Source of the DNA: an uncultured Collinsella sp.
Lineage (GTDB): Bacteria > Actinomycetota > Coriobacteriia > Coriobacteriales > Coriobacteriaceae
NCBI GenBank assembly: GCA_900547835.1
Contig: URIJ01000128.1
Location: forward strand, 1-5,954
DNA length: 5,954 nt
Direction: 5' to 3'
The stretch's first letter is position 1. Every line of letters begins with the position of its first letter. The position numbers and the translations under genes are program-made. The notes beneath the pieces were generated by a model, which had not been told where the DNA came from, did not search any database, and saw only the letters and a program-made list of their open reading frames with translations. Of this stretch, positions 1 through 5,899 are shown piece by piece.

Positions 1-55
1 CTGCAATGCTCCTCATGAACAGCTGCCTCAATAACAAAAGCCCCTGCGGCCGAAG
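1..55. repeat. 55-bp terminal direct repeat, left copy
   Basis: These 55 bases are identical, base for base, to 5900-5954. The copy stops in the middle of the terminator hairpin whose stem is 40-49/60-69, so it does not follow a natural element boundary. An exact odd-length overlap of 55 is what a de Bruijn assembler leaves at the ends of a circular path. That reading is inference; a real short direct repeat flanking the operon would look the same. Confidence 0.95.
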
Positions 56-69
56 CGGACCGCGGGGGC
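31..69 (-). terminator. Rho-independent terminator of the operon
   Basis: Read on the minus strand, a 10-pair stem (40-49 with 60-69, GC-rich, one G-T pair) encloses a 10-nt loop and is followed at once by TTTTGTTATT (39-30). It starts about 16 nt after the stop codon of the 6-phospho-beta-glucosidase gene. Stem, loop, T-tract and position fit an intrinsic terminator closing the whole operon. There is no comparable T-run on the plus-strand side. Confidence 0.85.
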
Positions 70-85
70 AACAGACCTGCAAGAG

Positions 86-1540
86 TTAACTCAAGTCCTC
101 GCCATTTGATGCAATGACCTTTTGGTACCAGCAGAAGCTGTCCTTTCGGTAGCGATCGAACGTGCCTTTGCCCGTATCATCGGCATCAACATAAACAAAG
201 CCATAGCGCTTCTTCATCTGCCCCGTCGAGGCCGACACCAAATCGATACAGCCCCACGGCGTGTATCCCATCAGGTCAACACCGTCCTCGACAATTGCAT
301 CGCGCAGCGCAAGAATATGCCTTCGCAGGTAATCAATATGATACGCATCGTGGACTTTGCCGTCTTCCAGCGCATCGAGTCCGCCCACACCGTTCTCGGC
401 GATAAAGAGCGGAAGATGGTAACGATCGTGGTAGCCGGCAAGCGTCACGCGCAAACCCAGCGCATCGATCTGCCACTTCCAGGCAGTCTCTTTATCCTTG
501 AGGTACGGATTGCGCAACGTCGGGAACACGTTGCCCTCCGCCTTCTCGGCGATCACCTGATCATCGGCGCACACCAAGCGCGAGCAATAGTACGAGAACG
601 AGATGAAGTCGACCGTATGCTCTGCCAGATACTCCGTATCGCCCGGCTCAAAGGGCACGTGAACACCCTCTTTCTCGAGTGCACGCAGCTTCCAAGCAGG
701 ATAGGCGCCCGCAGCCATCACGTCTGTGTAGAAGTAGCGGCCGCGGTCCTCCTCATACGCAAGCCATACGTCCTCGGGCGCACAACGGTACGGATAGGTC
801 GCACCGGCAGCGACCATGCAACCCACCTTGTTTGCGGGATCGATCTTGTGCAGAATCTCGACAGCGCGAGCGCTCGCCATAAACATATGGTGCGAGAACG
901 CCGCGGTCACGGCTGCACGGTCACGCTCATCCTCGAGCGTGACACCCGCGTTGAGATAGGACAGCGCCACGCTGTTGATCTCGTTGAACGTAAGCCAATA
1001 ACGCACGAGGCCCTGGTACGCGCGTCCGACGGTCTCGACGTAGTGCGCATACCGCTCGATCATCTCTCGGCTTTGCCAGCCACCATAGCGCTCGACCAGA
1101 GCCAACGGATAGTCGTAGTGCGACAGCGTCACAAGCGGCTCGATTCCATGCTCGCGCAGCGCCTCGAATACCTGACGGTAAAACTCCAAGCCCTCACCGT
1201 TGGGCTCGGTCTCCATCCCTGTGGGAAAAATACGGCTCCAGCAAATTGAAAGACGCAGGCACTTAAAGCCCATCTCGGCAAAGAGCTCGACATCCTCGTG
1301 CCAATGATGGAAGAAGTCGTTGCCCCAGCGGCATGGATACAGCCTGTCCGGATCGTCCACGGGCTTTTGCCTGCCAAACATTACATCCCAGCGGTCGGAA
1401 CCCTGTGGGATCAGGTCGGAGTGCGACATGCCGCGGCCGCCCTCGTTCCAGCCCCCTTCGGCCTGGTTGGCGGCGAGGGCACCACCCCACAAAAAGCCCT
1501 CGGGCATACCGGCGGCAGACGTTCTGTCAAAGTAACTCAT
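86..1540 (-). CDS. 6-phospho-beta-glucosidase, GH1
   Basis: Cytoplasmic glycoside hydrolase of family GH1 that splits phosphorylated beta-glucosides, such as cellobiose 6-phosphate, into glucose 6-phosphate and the aglycone. Numbering from an upstream ATG at 1552, the N-terminal FLWGGALAANQAEG is residues 20-33, the acid/base Glu is E191 in TFNEIN, and the nucleophile is E386 in IAENG. The phosphate-binding loop is 440-450, with S440, K448 and Y450 before GFVYVD. Ala441 lies where 6-phospho-beta-galactosidases have Trp, which favours gluco substrates. I chose the ATG at 1540 (484 aa): it follows the EIIC stop TAG by one base, with AGGA 11 nt ahead. The ATG at 1552 would add MLSS and overlap EIIC by 11 nt. 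Translation is probably coupled to EIIC. Length is normal, with no signal peptide. The aglycone preference cannot be read from the sequence. Confidence 0.93.
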   Translation of the reverse strand: MSYFDRTSAAGMPEGFLWGGALAANQAEGGWNEGGRGMSHSDLIPQGSDRWDVMFGRQKPVDDPDRLYPCRWGNDFFHHWHEDVELFAEMGFKCLRLSICWSRIFPTGMETEPNGEGLEFYRQVFEALREHGIEPLVTLSHYDYPLALVERYGGWQSREMIERYAHYVETVGRAYQGLVRYWLTFNEINSVALSYLNAGVTLEDERDRAAVTAAFSHHMFMASARAVEILHKIDPANKVGCMVAAGATYPYRCAPEDVWLAYEEDRGRYFYTDVMAAGAYPAWKLRALEKEGVHVPFEPGDTEYLAEHTVDFISFSYYCSRLVCADDQVIAEKAEGNVFPTLRNPYLKDKETAWKWQIDALGLRVTLAGYHDRYHLPLFIAENGVGGLDALEDGKVHDAYHIDYLRRHILALRDAIVEDGVDLMGYTPWGCIDLVSASTGQMKKRYGFVYVDADDTGKGTFDRYRKDSFCWYQKVIASNGEDLS

Positions 1541-1541
1541 G

Positions 1542-2891
1542 CTACTCAGCATCCTCGGCAGAAGCTGCCGCGGCGTTCTCCTGCTCCTGAGCCAGGAGCT
1601 GGTTATCGTACACCTTAAAGAACGGGTACCAGACCACAGCCATGACCACGATCAAAACGATCGTAAACACCCAGATGCGCGGGTCGAGGCACTGGACAAA
1701 GCCCTGAACGAAGATGGGGAACGTGCCGCTCACCAAGATGTAGAAGTTAGAGACAAGACCCAGTGAGACCGCACCCCAATACAGCAGGGCCGAGATCATA
1801 CCGCCTAGCACAAACGGAATCATGAGGATCGGGTTGAAGATGATGGGCGCGCCGAAGATCGCGGGCTCGGAGATACGGAAGAAGCTCGGCACGATCGATG
1901 CCCTGCCAAATGCCTTGAGCTGCTGCGACTTTGCCCTAAACGCGCAGAGCGCCACAAAAGAGAACGTATTACCCGTGCCGCCGATGAGGTTGATGGCCAA
2001 CGACATGAGCGCCGGGTGGAACTCAAGCGGCTGCCCGGCAGCATAGAGCGAGGCGTTGGCGGCAAAGGCGGCAAGCGTGACCGGGGCGGTGATGGGCATT
2101 ACGATCATGTTGCCGTGGACGCCAAAGCACCAAAACAGCAGCGTCATGAAGCAGATAAGCAGTGCGCCGGGCACAGAGTCAACTGCGACGGAAAGCGGGG
2201 CAGCGAGCAGCTTCTCGATAACCGAGGGGATGGACAGCGCGGGATCGATCATCTGGATCAGCAGGTTGCCGCCAAAGAAGATGAGGATGTTGGCGAGCAT
2301 AGGTACGATGGCGCCAAAGGTTTCGGACAAAAACGGCGGCACGCCATCGGGCATCTTGATGGTGATGCCCTTGGTCTGGCAGAAGCGCGTGACCTCGACG
2401 GAGACCAAGGCAACGATGATGGCGGTAAACAGGCCCTGCGCACCCAGATAGGTGCAGGGGACCGCCTGGAGCACGGACTCGTCAGCAAGCTGGTAGTAGG
2501 ACGACGGCGCCGCGGCGATCAGGAACATCACCAGCGAGGTCATGCCGGCGTTAAGCTTGGGCATCTTGTAGGTGCCCGCCAGGTTATAGGCGATTGCGAA
2601 CGTCACGATCACCGACAGTATGCCCATCGTCATGTTGAAGGGAATGAGCAGCGTGAGCTTATTGGCCGTGGCAAAATCGAGCCAAGGGCCAAAGACGGAC
2701 CAGAACCCGCCCTGCGCCACCAGGTCGGCCGTGACCGGCGGGTTGGCGAGGATCATAAAGACGGCAGATACCAAGATGAAGCTGATCGCGCTCATAAAGC
2801 CCTTTTGCATGGAGGCAAAGTGGCGCTCGGTGCCGCAGAAATTGGCGATAGGGGTCAGTTTTTCCTGAAGCAGGGTCATGAACTTCTCCAT
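1542..2891 (-). CDS. celB: PTS lactose/cellobiose-family EIIC, beta-glucoside permease
   Basis: Membrane channel of the sugar phosphotransferase system. It binds a beta-glucoside outside and carries it to the cytoplasm, where EIIB phosphorylates it. The 449-aa protein is full length for the CelB/ChbC/LicC group and strongly hydrophobic, with many membrane segments from about residue 31 to 421. Family landmarks are MPDGVPP (180-186), FGVHG with H259, GTGNT (305-309), ISEPAIFG with E342, FNP (352-354) and the C-terminal YPFFK (422-426). In ChbC structures the corresponding His and Glu contact the sugar. The tail after about 430 is a short Ala/Glu-rich stretch. The ATG at 2891 has AGGAGG (2897-2902) five bases ahead, overlapping the EIIB stop codon, so the two genes are translationally linked. 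Its TAG stop lies one base before the hydrolase start. Cellobiose is the likeliest substrate, but other beta-glucosides are possible. Confidence 0.95.
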   Translation of the reverse strand: MEKFMTLLQEKLTPIANFCGTERHFASMQKGFMSAISFILVSAVFMILANPPVTADLVAQGGFWSVFGPWLDFATANKLTLLIPFNMTMGILSVIVTFAIAYNLAGTYKMPKLNAGMTSLVMFLIAAAPSSYYQLADESVLQAVPCTYLGAQGLFTAIIVALVSVEVTRFCQTKGITIKMPDGVPPFLSETFGAIVPMLANILIFFGGNLLIQMIDPALSIPSVIEKLLAAPLSVAVDSVPGALLICFMTLLFWCFGVHGNMIVMPITAPVTLAAFAANASLYAAGQPLEFHPALMSLAINLIGGTGNTFSFVALCAFRAKSQQLKAFGRASIVPSFFRISEPAIFGAPIIFNPILMIPFVLGGMISALLYWGAVSLGLVSNFYILVSGTFPIFVQGFVQCLDPRIWVFTIVLIVVMAVVWYPFFKVYDNQLLAQEQENAAAASAEDAE

Positions 2892-2900
2892 GGTTGCCTC

Positions 2901-3194
2901 CTAACCCAACAGCGACTGGGCGAGTGCCAGCACGTTGGCGGCGTTGCCCATGCCGTAGTCCTGTGCGGGGATGACCGCGGTCGGCTTACCGCTCCCCTGC
3001 TTGACGGTGTTGAGCTGGTAGGACACCTGCGGCCCCAAGAGCAGCACGTCATAATTGGCGCACGTCTCCTGATACTCGCCGATACCCACCGCATCGATAT
3101 CGATCTCGATGCCGTTTTGCTCCGCATATTTCTCGAGTTTCTTCATCAGAATGCTTGTAGACAGACCAGCTGCGCAAACAAGAAGGATCTTCAT
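2901..3194 (-). CDS. celA: PTS lactose/cellobiose-family EIIB
   Basis: Soluble phosphocarrier that takes phosphate from EIIA on a cysteine and passes it to the sugar bound by EIIC. The 97-aa product opens with MKILLVCAAGLSTS: Cys7 is the phosphorylation site in the family P-loop C-x-x-G-x-S-T-S. LLLGPQVSYQL further on is typical of cellobiose-type EIIB. I chose the ATG at 3194 because AAGGGA lies seven bases upstream and the beta-strand starts there as in relatives. An ATG at 3212 would add MRRESL and has no ribosome site. The gene is 46 nt after EIIA and 9 nt before EIIC. The stand-alone IIB protein fits the split A, B, C layout of cel/chb/lic operons. No damage is seen. Confidence 0.94.
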   Translation of the reverse strand: MKILLVCAAGLSTSILMKKLEKYAEQNGIEIDIDAVGIGEYQETCANYDVLLLGPQVSYQLNTVKQGSGKPTAVIPAQDYGMGNAANVLALAQSLLG

Positions 3195-3207
3195 AAGGGA
3201 TTCCCTT
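3195..3207 (-). promoter_or_regulatory. EIIB ribosome site inside a small inverted repeat
   Basis: The bases directly before the EIIB start codon read AAGGGAATCCCTT on the minus strand, a perfect 5-bp inverted repeat around AAT. The left arm is the Shine-Dalgarno sequence itself, so a short hairpin could hide it. The stem has only five pairs with a 3-nt loop, so its effect may be slight. The site does support the start at 3194 over 3212. Confidence 0.5.
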
Positions 3208-3240
3208 CGCATTGATTGGTTGGATAGTCACCGCACGCCG

Positions 3241-3567
3241 CTAGGCGTTCTTGGTTGCAGTGCGCTCATACAGGCAGATCAGCTCCTGCACGAGCTCCTG
3301 AGCAAGCATGGAGCACATGAGGTGGTCCTGAGCATGGACCAGCAACACATCCACCGACAGATGCTCGCCCGCTGCCTCAGTCGAAAGCAGCTGCGTTTGG
3401 ATGTGGTGAGCCTTGATTCCCGCATCCTTTGACTGCTTCATGAGTTTGGCGGCGGCGTCAAAATCCCCCGCCTTTGCCTTTTCAAGGGCTTCGAAGGCAA
3501 GGCTGCGTGCCTCTCCCGCTGCAGCGACCAGCTGAAACGAAACCATCTCGGTTCCCTGATCGTCCAT
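3241..3567 (-). CDS. celC: PTS lactose/cellobiose-family EIIA
   Basis: Soluble phosphocarrier that accepts phosphate from HPr on a histidine and hands it to EIIB. The 108-aa, mostly helical protein matches LacF/CelC/LicA proteins in length and pattern. The active-site stretch VHAQDHLM contains H78, the phosphorylated residue, and D81, the aspartate that binds the metal in the trimer core. The helical segment LAFEALEKAKAGDFDAA (23-39) is also typical. The ATG at 3567 has AGAGGAG (3574-3580) six bases ahead. This is the first structural gene after the regulator, across a 119-nt gap that could hold its own promoter. In Bacillus lic the IIA gene comes after IIB and IIC; here it comes first. Confidence 0.95.
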   Translation of the reverse strand: MDDQGTEMVSFQLVAAAGEARSLAFEALEKAKAGDFDAAAKLMKQSKDAGIKAHHIQTQLLSTEAAGEHLSVDVLLVHAQDHLMCSMLAQELVQELICLYERTATKNA

Positions 3568-3686
3568 AACGGTCTCCTCTCCCGTGATGTTTGGTTTGTA
3601 CTTGAATATTCGAAACGCCTATCTCCCGCCCGCAATCCTCGAGGTTTATTGCAGGTAGACTGACAGGGTCATCGACAAAAGAAGTC
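3568..3686 (-). promoter_or_regulatory. Regulator-EIIA gap with candidate operator
   Basis: This gap is the only place between genes large enough for a separate promoter of the transport genes. At 3632-3652 it contains GCAAT and ATTGC as an inverted repeat, with the 8-bp palindrome CCTCGAGG (3637-3644) inside. Closer to EIIA lies GAATATTC (3604-3611), an 8-bp palindrome and the most AT-rich stretch. On the minus strand TTGCGG (overlapping the repeat) and AATATT could be -35 and -10 boxes, but the 19-nt spacing is poor. LicR/MtlR-type activators bind inverted repeats just upstream of -35, which fits the position. All of this is inference from pattern; no consensus was matched. No antiterminator hairpin with a T-run was found. 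Confidence 0.35.
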
Positions 3687-5372
3687 TTAAGCCGTATGCG
3701 CTTGCACAAGCGCCATCAGCTCATGCCAGGACCGGCGCTCGCGTAGGCGCTCGACCCCCTGGCGGTCCATAAAGATCTCGGCGAGCAGTGAGCTCAAGAT
3801 CCGCGCCTCATCGCCGCCCGACCGGGCAAACGACACCATAAAGACGATATCGACCTCATGGCCGTATTCGTCCCAAAGAATGGGATGTTCGAGCAGGCCC
3901 ACGGTAACAAAGGCCTCGGCGCTCAAGGGATGCATCCCATGGGGCATGGCTACCCCATTGCCAAACGAGGTGGCGCTCGCGCTCTCGCGCTCGGCGACCT
4001 CTTGGGCAAACTGGGCATCGACACGGCCGCTCTCGACGGCGCGCTCGGAGAGATATCGGAGAACGGCCTGCTTCGACGACGCCTCAACGCGGTTGAAGAA
4101 CAGGGCACGGCTAAAGAAAGAGCTCACGGAGTCCGATTGCGCAGTGTCGTCGCTCAGCACCTTGCGGATAGCGTTGACATCGCTCGTCTCCAAGAAGAAA
4201 TCGGCCTCGCGGACGGGCACGGGCAACTTGACGTTGAGCGGCACCGTTGTGAACACGTAGTCGATATGCGAAAAATCGAACGTTCCCACGCGGGCGACAT
4301 CGCATGTCTCAATCGAATCGATATACATGCCAAACTGCTTGCGGTACTGGTGCTCGAGCATACGGGCGCTTCCCGCTCCCGAGGCGCACACGATCAGGAT
4401 GCGTTTGCGACGCGGCTGGTCGGCTTGCTGCTCGAGGGCCAGGGCAAATGCCATGGCGATGTAGCCGAGCTCTTCATCAGAGGGCTGGCTGCCAAAATGA
4501 CGCTCGAGTACCTGCGAGGTGCCAGCTGCCATCGAATAGGCCAACGGAAACCTCGTCTTGATATCGGACAGCATGGGGTTATCCATATGCATGTGATATT
4601 CAAGGCGATAGCCCAGAGGGCCGATATGCCGAGCAAGGTTCATGCGAAGTTCAAGATCGCCGCTAAAGTCAAACCTAAACTCATCGTTGACCGCACGTAC
4701 CATCTCGGAAGCAATCTCCCACATCTCGTCCGAGATAACGGCAGAGCCCTTCTCGGGCACGCCCGTGCCCCTGCCGAGCAAATGGATTGCGATAAAGGCA
4801 ACCTCTTCTCGGGGCATGCTCACGCCCAGGGCATCCTTGATGTTTGCGGCAATCTGGAAAGCCGCGGCGTATTCGCGCGTTCCCTCCAGTTTTTGAACGT
4901 CCGATTCTGCAGCTGGGACATAGCAGCCCTGCTCGATGCGGCCAAGAGCAATGTAAAGATGCATGATGAGATTGCGGGATGCCAGCGAGCTCACCGTGAC
5001 GGGCGAGGCCGTCAGAGCATCGTCCACACATGCGGCGATGGCCCGCAGGCGCTCGGCGAGCTTTGCATCGTCGGTGTCGGGCAACACGGGCCTCACCAGC
5101 GAGGCCAGGCACAGGCGCCGCTGCGACTCCCCGCCCGCAACGCGGATTCCGTAGCGTGGGCGCTTTTCGAGCGTTAAGTCAAATTGGGCGAGTTTCTGCT
5201 CTACCAGACGCATGTCATTGGACAGAGTTCGCGCCGAAACGTAGAGTAAATCCGCATACTCCTCAATCGTCACCCACTGGGACCGCATGAGGAGGTCGTT
5301 AAGAAGGAAGGACACACGGCCGTCGCGCGTATCAGGAATGCCCGGATGGGCCAGAGCCGCACCGTCTAGCAA
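3687..5372 (-). CDS. PRD regulator, C-terminal open piece: HTH2-PRD1-PRD2-EIIB-EIIA
   Basis: From TTG at 5372 this piece gives 561 aa; the frame is open further upstream but without a start codon. Seen in order: a second HTH (19-82; WVTIEEYADLLYVSARTLSND); PRD1 (about 105-205) with both histidines, H138 in NLIMHLYIALGR and H197 in FIAIHLLGRG; PRD2 (about 212-318) with H249 in LARHIGPLGYRL; an EIIB-like domain with C329 in IVCASGAGS; and an EIIA-Fru/Mtl-like domain with H478 in GVAMPHG. The second PRD2 histidine is absent: IAMAFALALE has A308 where relatives have His. Phosphorylation at PRD, EIIB and EIIA sites normally sets activity in this family. The TTG lies one base before the stop of the upstream piece, so coupled restart is possible, but no clear ribosome site precedes it. 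A protein made this way would lack the first HTH. TAA stop at 3687. Confidence 0.75.
   Translation of the reverse strand: MLDGAALAHPGIPDTRDGRVSFLLNDLLMRSQWVTIEEYADLLYVSARTLSNDMRLVEQKLAQFDLTLEKRPRYGIRVAGGESQRRLCLASLVRPVLPDTDDAKLAERLRAIAACVDDALTASPVTVSSLASRNLIMHLYIALGRIEQGCYVPAAESDVQKLEGTREYAAAFQIAANIKDALGVSMPREEVAFIAIHLLGRGTGVPEKGSAVISDEMWEIASEMVRAVNDEFRFDFSGDLELRMNLARHIGPLGYRLEYHMHMDNPMLSDIKTRFPLAYSMAAGTSQVLERHFGSQPSDEELGYIAMAFALALEQQADQPRRKRILIVCASGAGSARMLEHQYRKQFGMYIDSIETCDVARVGTFDFSHIDYVFTTVPLNVKLPVPVREADFFLETSDVNAIRKVLSDDTAQSDSVSSFFSRALFFNRVEASSKQAVLRYLSERAVESGRVDAQFAQEVAERESASATSFGNGVAMPHGMHPLSAEAFVTVGLLEHPILWDEYGHEVDIVFMVSFARSGGDEARILSSLLAEIFMDRQGVERLRERRSWHELMALVQAHTA
3698..3713 (-). 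other. Perfect hairpin in the last codons of the regulator
   Basis: GCGCTTG-TG-CAAGCGC on the minus strand is a perfect 7-bp inverted repeat with a 2-nt centre, covering the Ala-Leu-Val-Gln-Ala codons just before the stop. A loose T-rich stretch, CTTCTTTTG, follows only about 14 nt later, too far for a normal intrinsic terminator. It might reduce read-through into EIIA or protect a 3' end, or be chance in GC-rich codons. Confidence 0.3.
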
Positions 5373-5581
5373 GCGAGCAAGCTCATCTGCACGTGCAACA
5401 TCGATACGATACTGCCCTTGCTGCCCACGATGCGTGCAACCCCTGCAAGGTTGTCGTTTGCGCGATGGATATAGTTTCTCACGGCGCGCTCGCTTACCTC
5501 GAGACGCTTGGCAAGTACCGCGACAGCGACAGGCTGAACGTCCTCGATCATATTTACAAGCTGCTTGACGCGAGCATCCAT
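5366..5581 (-). CDS. PRD regulator, N-terminal open piece: HTH domain
   Basis: This 71-codon frame encodes the first DNA-binding domain of the regulator. Residues 17-45 (VAVAVLAKRLEVSERAVRN and on) have a winged-helix HTH_11 pattern, with SERAVRNYIHR as the likely recognition helix. Homology-like sequence ends at GSKG (residue 56); the last 15 residues (SIVSMLHVQ and on) look like out-of-frame read-through to TAG at 5366-5368. The start is firm: AAGGAGG (5587-5593) lies five bases before ATG 5581. If made, the short protein might bind DNA without any PTS-sensing part, but it is more likely just the front of a broken gene. Confidence 0.75.
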   Translation of the reverse strand: MDARVKQLVNMIEDVQPVAVAVLAKRLEVSERAVRNYIHRANDNLAGVARIVGSKGSIVSMLHVQMSLLAC

Positions 5582-5583
5582 GT

Positions 5584-5593
5584 CCTCCTCCTT
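5584..5593 (-). promoter_or_regulatory. Strong ribosome site that fixes the regulator start
   Basis: The minus strand reads AAGGAGGAGG, ending two bases before ATG 5581; the AAGGAGG core leaves a 5-nt spacer. It is among the best ribosome sites in the window and shows that translation of the regulator was meant to begin with the N-terminal HTH and not at the internal TTG. Confidence 0.8.
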
Positions 5594-5604
5594 TCCCTGC
5601 GTCT

Positions 5605-5633
5605 AGTCTAACGCGGTAAAGAATGACACTCCA
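5605..5633 (-). promoter_or_regulatory. Weak candidate promoter for the regulator
   Basis: On the minus strand TGGAGT (5633-5628) and TAGACT (5610-5605) are 17 nt apart and match sigma-70 boxes at 3 and 4 of 6 positions. The start of transcription would fall about 15 nt before the regulator's ATG. Spacing and position are good but the boxes are poor, so this is only a candidate. Confidence 0.25.
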
Positions 5634-5755
5634 CGTCGCGCTCGTTCCGCCAACTCGGAACAGGTTGCGGGGAGTCCAGCTGAGCTATGGAGAGCCTGGG
5701 GAGAGGGCCCGAAGGCAATGCGTCGGTGTGGGATGCGCCTTCCCAGCCATTGGGC

Positions 5756-5881
5756 AGTCATTGGGGACAGACTTAAATGAGTAGTCGTTGGGGACGTTCT
5801 TGTTTGGCTAGTCGTTTAAGAACGTCCCCAATGACTATTAAGGACTGTCCCAAGCTGCCGGCAGGAAAGGAACGTCCCCAA
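5756..5881. repeat. REP/BIME-like nested palindromic repeat with GGGGAC motifs
   Basis: The inner stem pairs AGTCGTTGGGGACGTTCTT (5783-5801) with its near-perfect complement at 5818-5836 (one G-T pair) around a 16-nt loop. Outside it, GGGACAG-CTTAA (5763-5775) pairs with TTAAG-CTGTCCC (5838-5851) with a small bulge. TTGGGGAC occurs at 5761-5768 and 5788-5795, and inverted at 5824-5831 and 5874-5881, so the unit looks like several degenerate copies in both orientations. The architecture fits intergenic REP/BIME elements; similar GGGGAC repeats are, as I recall, spread by RAYT-type (Y1) transposases. No such transposase is in the window. It could also act as a bidirectional terminator or insulator upstream of the regulator. 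Confidence 0.75.
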
Positions 5882-5899
5882 GTGCCGGGTTTCCGCAGC
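5855..5899. repeat. Palindrome and imperfect hairpin beside the REP-like element
   Basis: CTGCCGGCAG (5855-5864) is a perfect 10-bp palindrome. Around it GCTGC and GGAAA (5854-5858, 5864-5868) can pair with TTTCC and GCAGC (5890-5899, approximately), giving a bulged hairpin that encloses the last inverted GGGGAC motif. It ends where the terminal direct repeat begins, and may be the outer part of the same repeat family. Confidence 0.4.

Larger units (their letters stand above)
3687..5581 (-). pseudogene. LicR/MtlR-like PRD transcriptional regulator, frameshifted once
   Basis: This is one regulator gene in two overlapping frames. Reading from the ATG at 5581 gives a clear HTH domain up to GVARIVGSKG; the next sensible residues, QYRIDVARADELARLLDG, are in the -1 frame. 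The break sits at the GGG of AAGGGC (minus strand; 5415-5417). Adding one G restores a 631-aa protein: HTH (1-57), second HTH (about 89-152), PRD1, PRD2, EIIB-like and EIIA-like domains, the normal size and order for LicR/MtlR/ManR activators. Such proteins activate PTS operons and are controlled by phosphorylation from HPr and EII proteins. Its place directly upstream of the cellobiose-type PTS genes makes that operon its probable target. There is no good tandem slippery site, so a real one-base loss, a strain variant or a consensus error is likelier than programmed frameshifting. The two open pieces are described separately. Confidence 0.85.
5582..5755. other. Gene-free leader region upstream of the regulator
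   Basis: I find no gene, tRNA or recognised riboswitch here. There is a perfect 6-bp hairpin, GTTCCG/CGGAAC with a 6-nt loop (5644-5661), about 63 nt upstream of the regulator start, and a longer-range pairing of GAAGGC (5711-5716) with GCCTTC (5737-5742). Neither is followed by a T-run on either strand, so they are not intrinsic terminators. They could be operators or leader structure for the regulator. Confidence 0.4.

Noticed and set aside
122..1249. A 375-codon open frame on the plus strand across the 6-phospho-beta-glucosidase gene
   Set aside because: Codon-aligned antisense to a full GH1 gene with intact catalytic residues; no family signal of its own.
1542..1552. Starting the hydrolase at ATG 1552
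   Set aside because: It has no usable ribosome site, with AGG directly touching the ATG; the ATG at 1540 follows the EIIC stop and has AGGA upstream. The longer form is still possible.
2016..3215. A 399-codon open frame on the plus strand across the EIIC and EIIB genes
   Set aside because: It is codon-aligned antisense to EIIC and EIIB and rich in His, Arg, Gly and Gln with no recognisable fold. Scarcity of TTA, CTA and TCA codons in GC-rich genes leaves the opposite frame open.
3858..5177. A 439-codon open frame on the plus strand across the regulator
   Set aside because: Codon-aligned antisense to the PRD regulator, which has clear family motifs throughout; the plus-strand product has none.
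5405..5425. Programmed -1 ribosomal frameshifting as the way to make the full regulator
   Set aside because: The sequence around AAGGGC does not allow tandem re-pairing after a -1 slip, and no strong downstream structure was evident; regulators of this family are normally one frame.
5636..5725. A possible tRNA or riboswitch upstream of the regulator
   Set aside because: No T-arm motif, acceptor pairing or known aptamer core could be found on either strand; only short isolated hairpins are visible.
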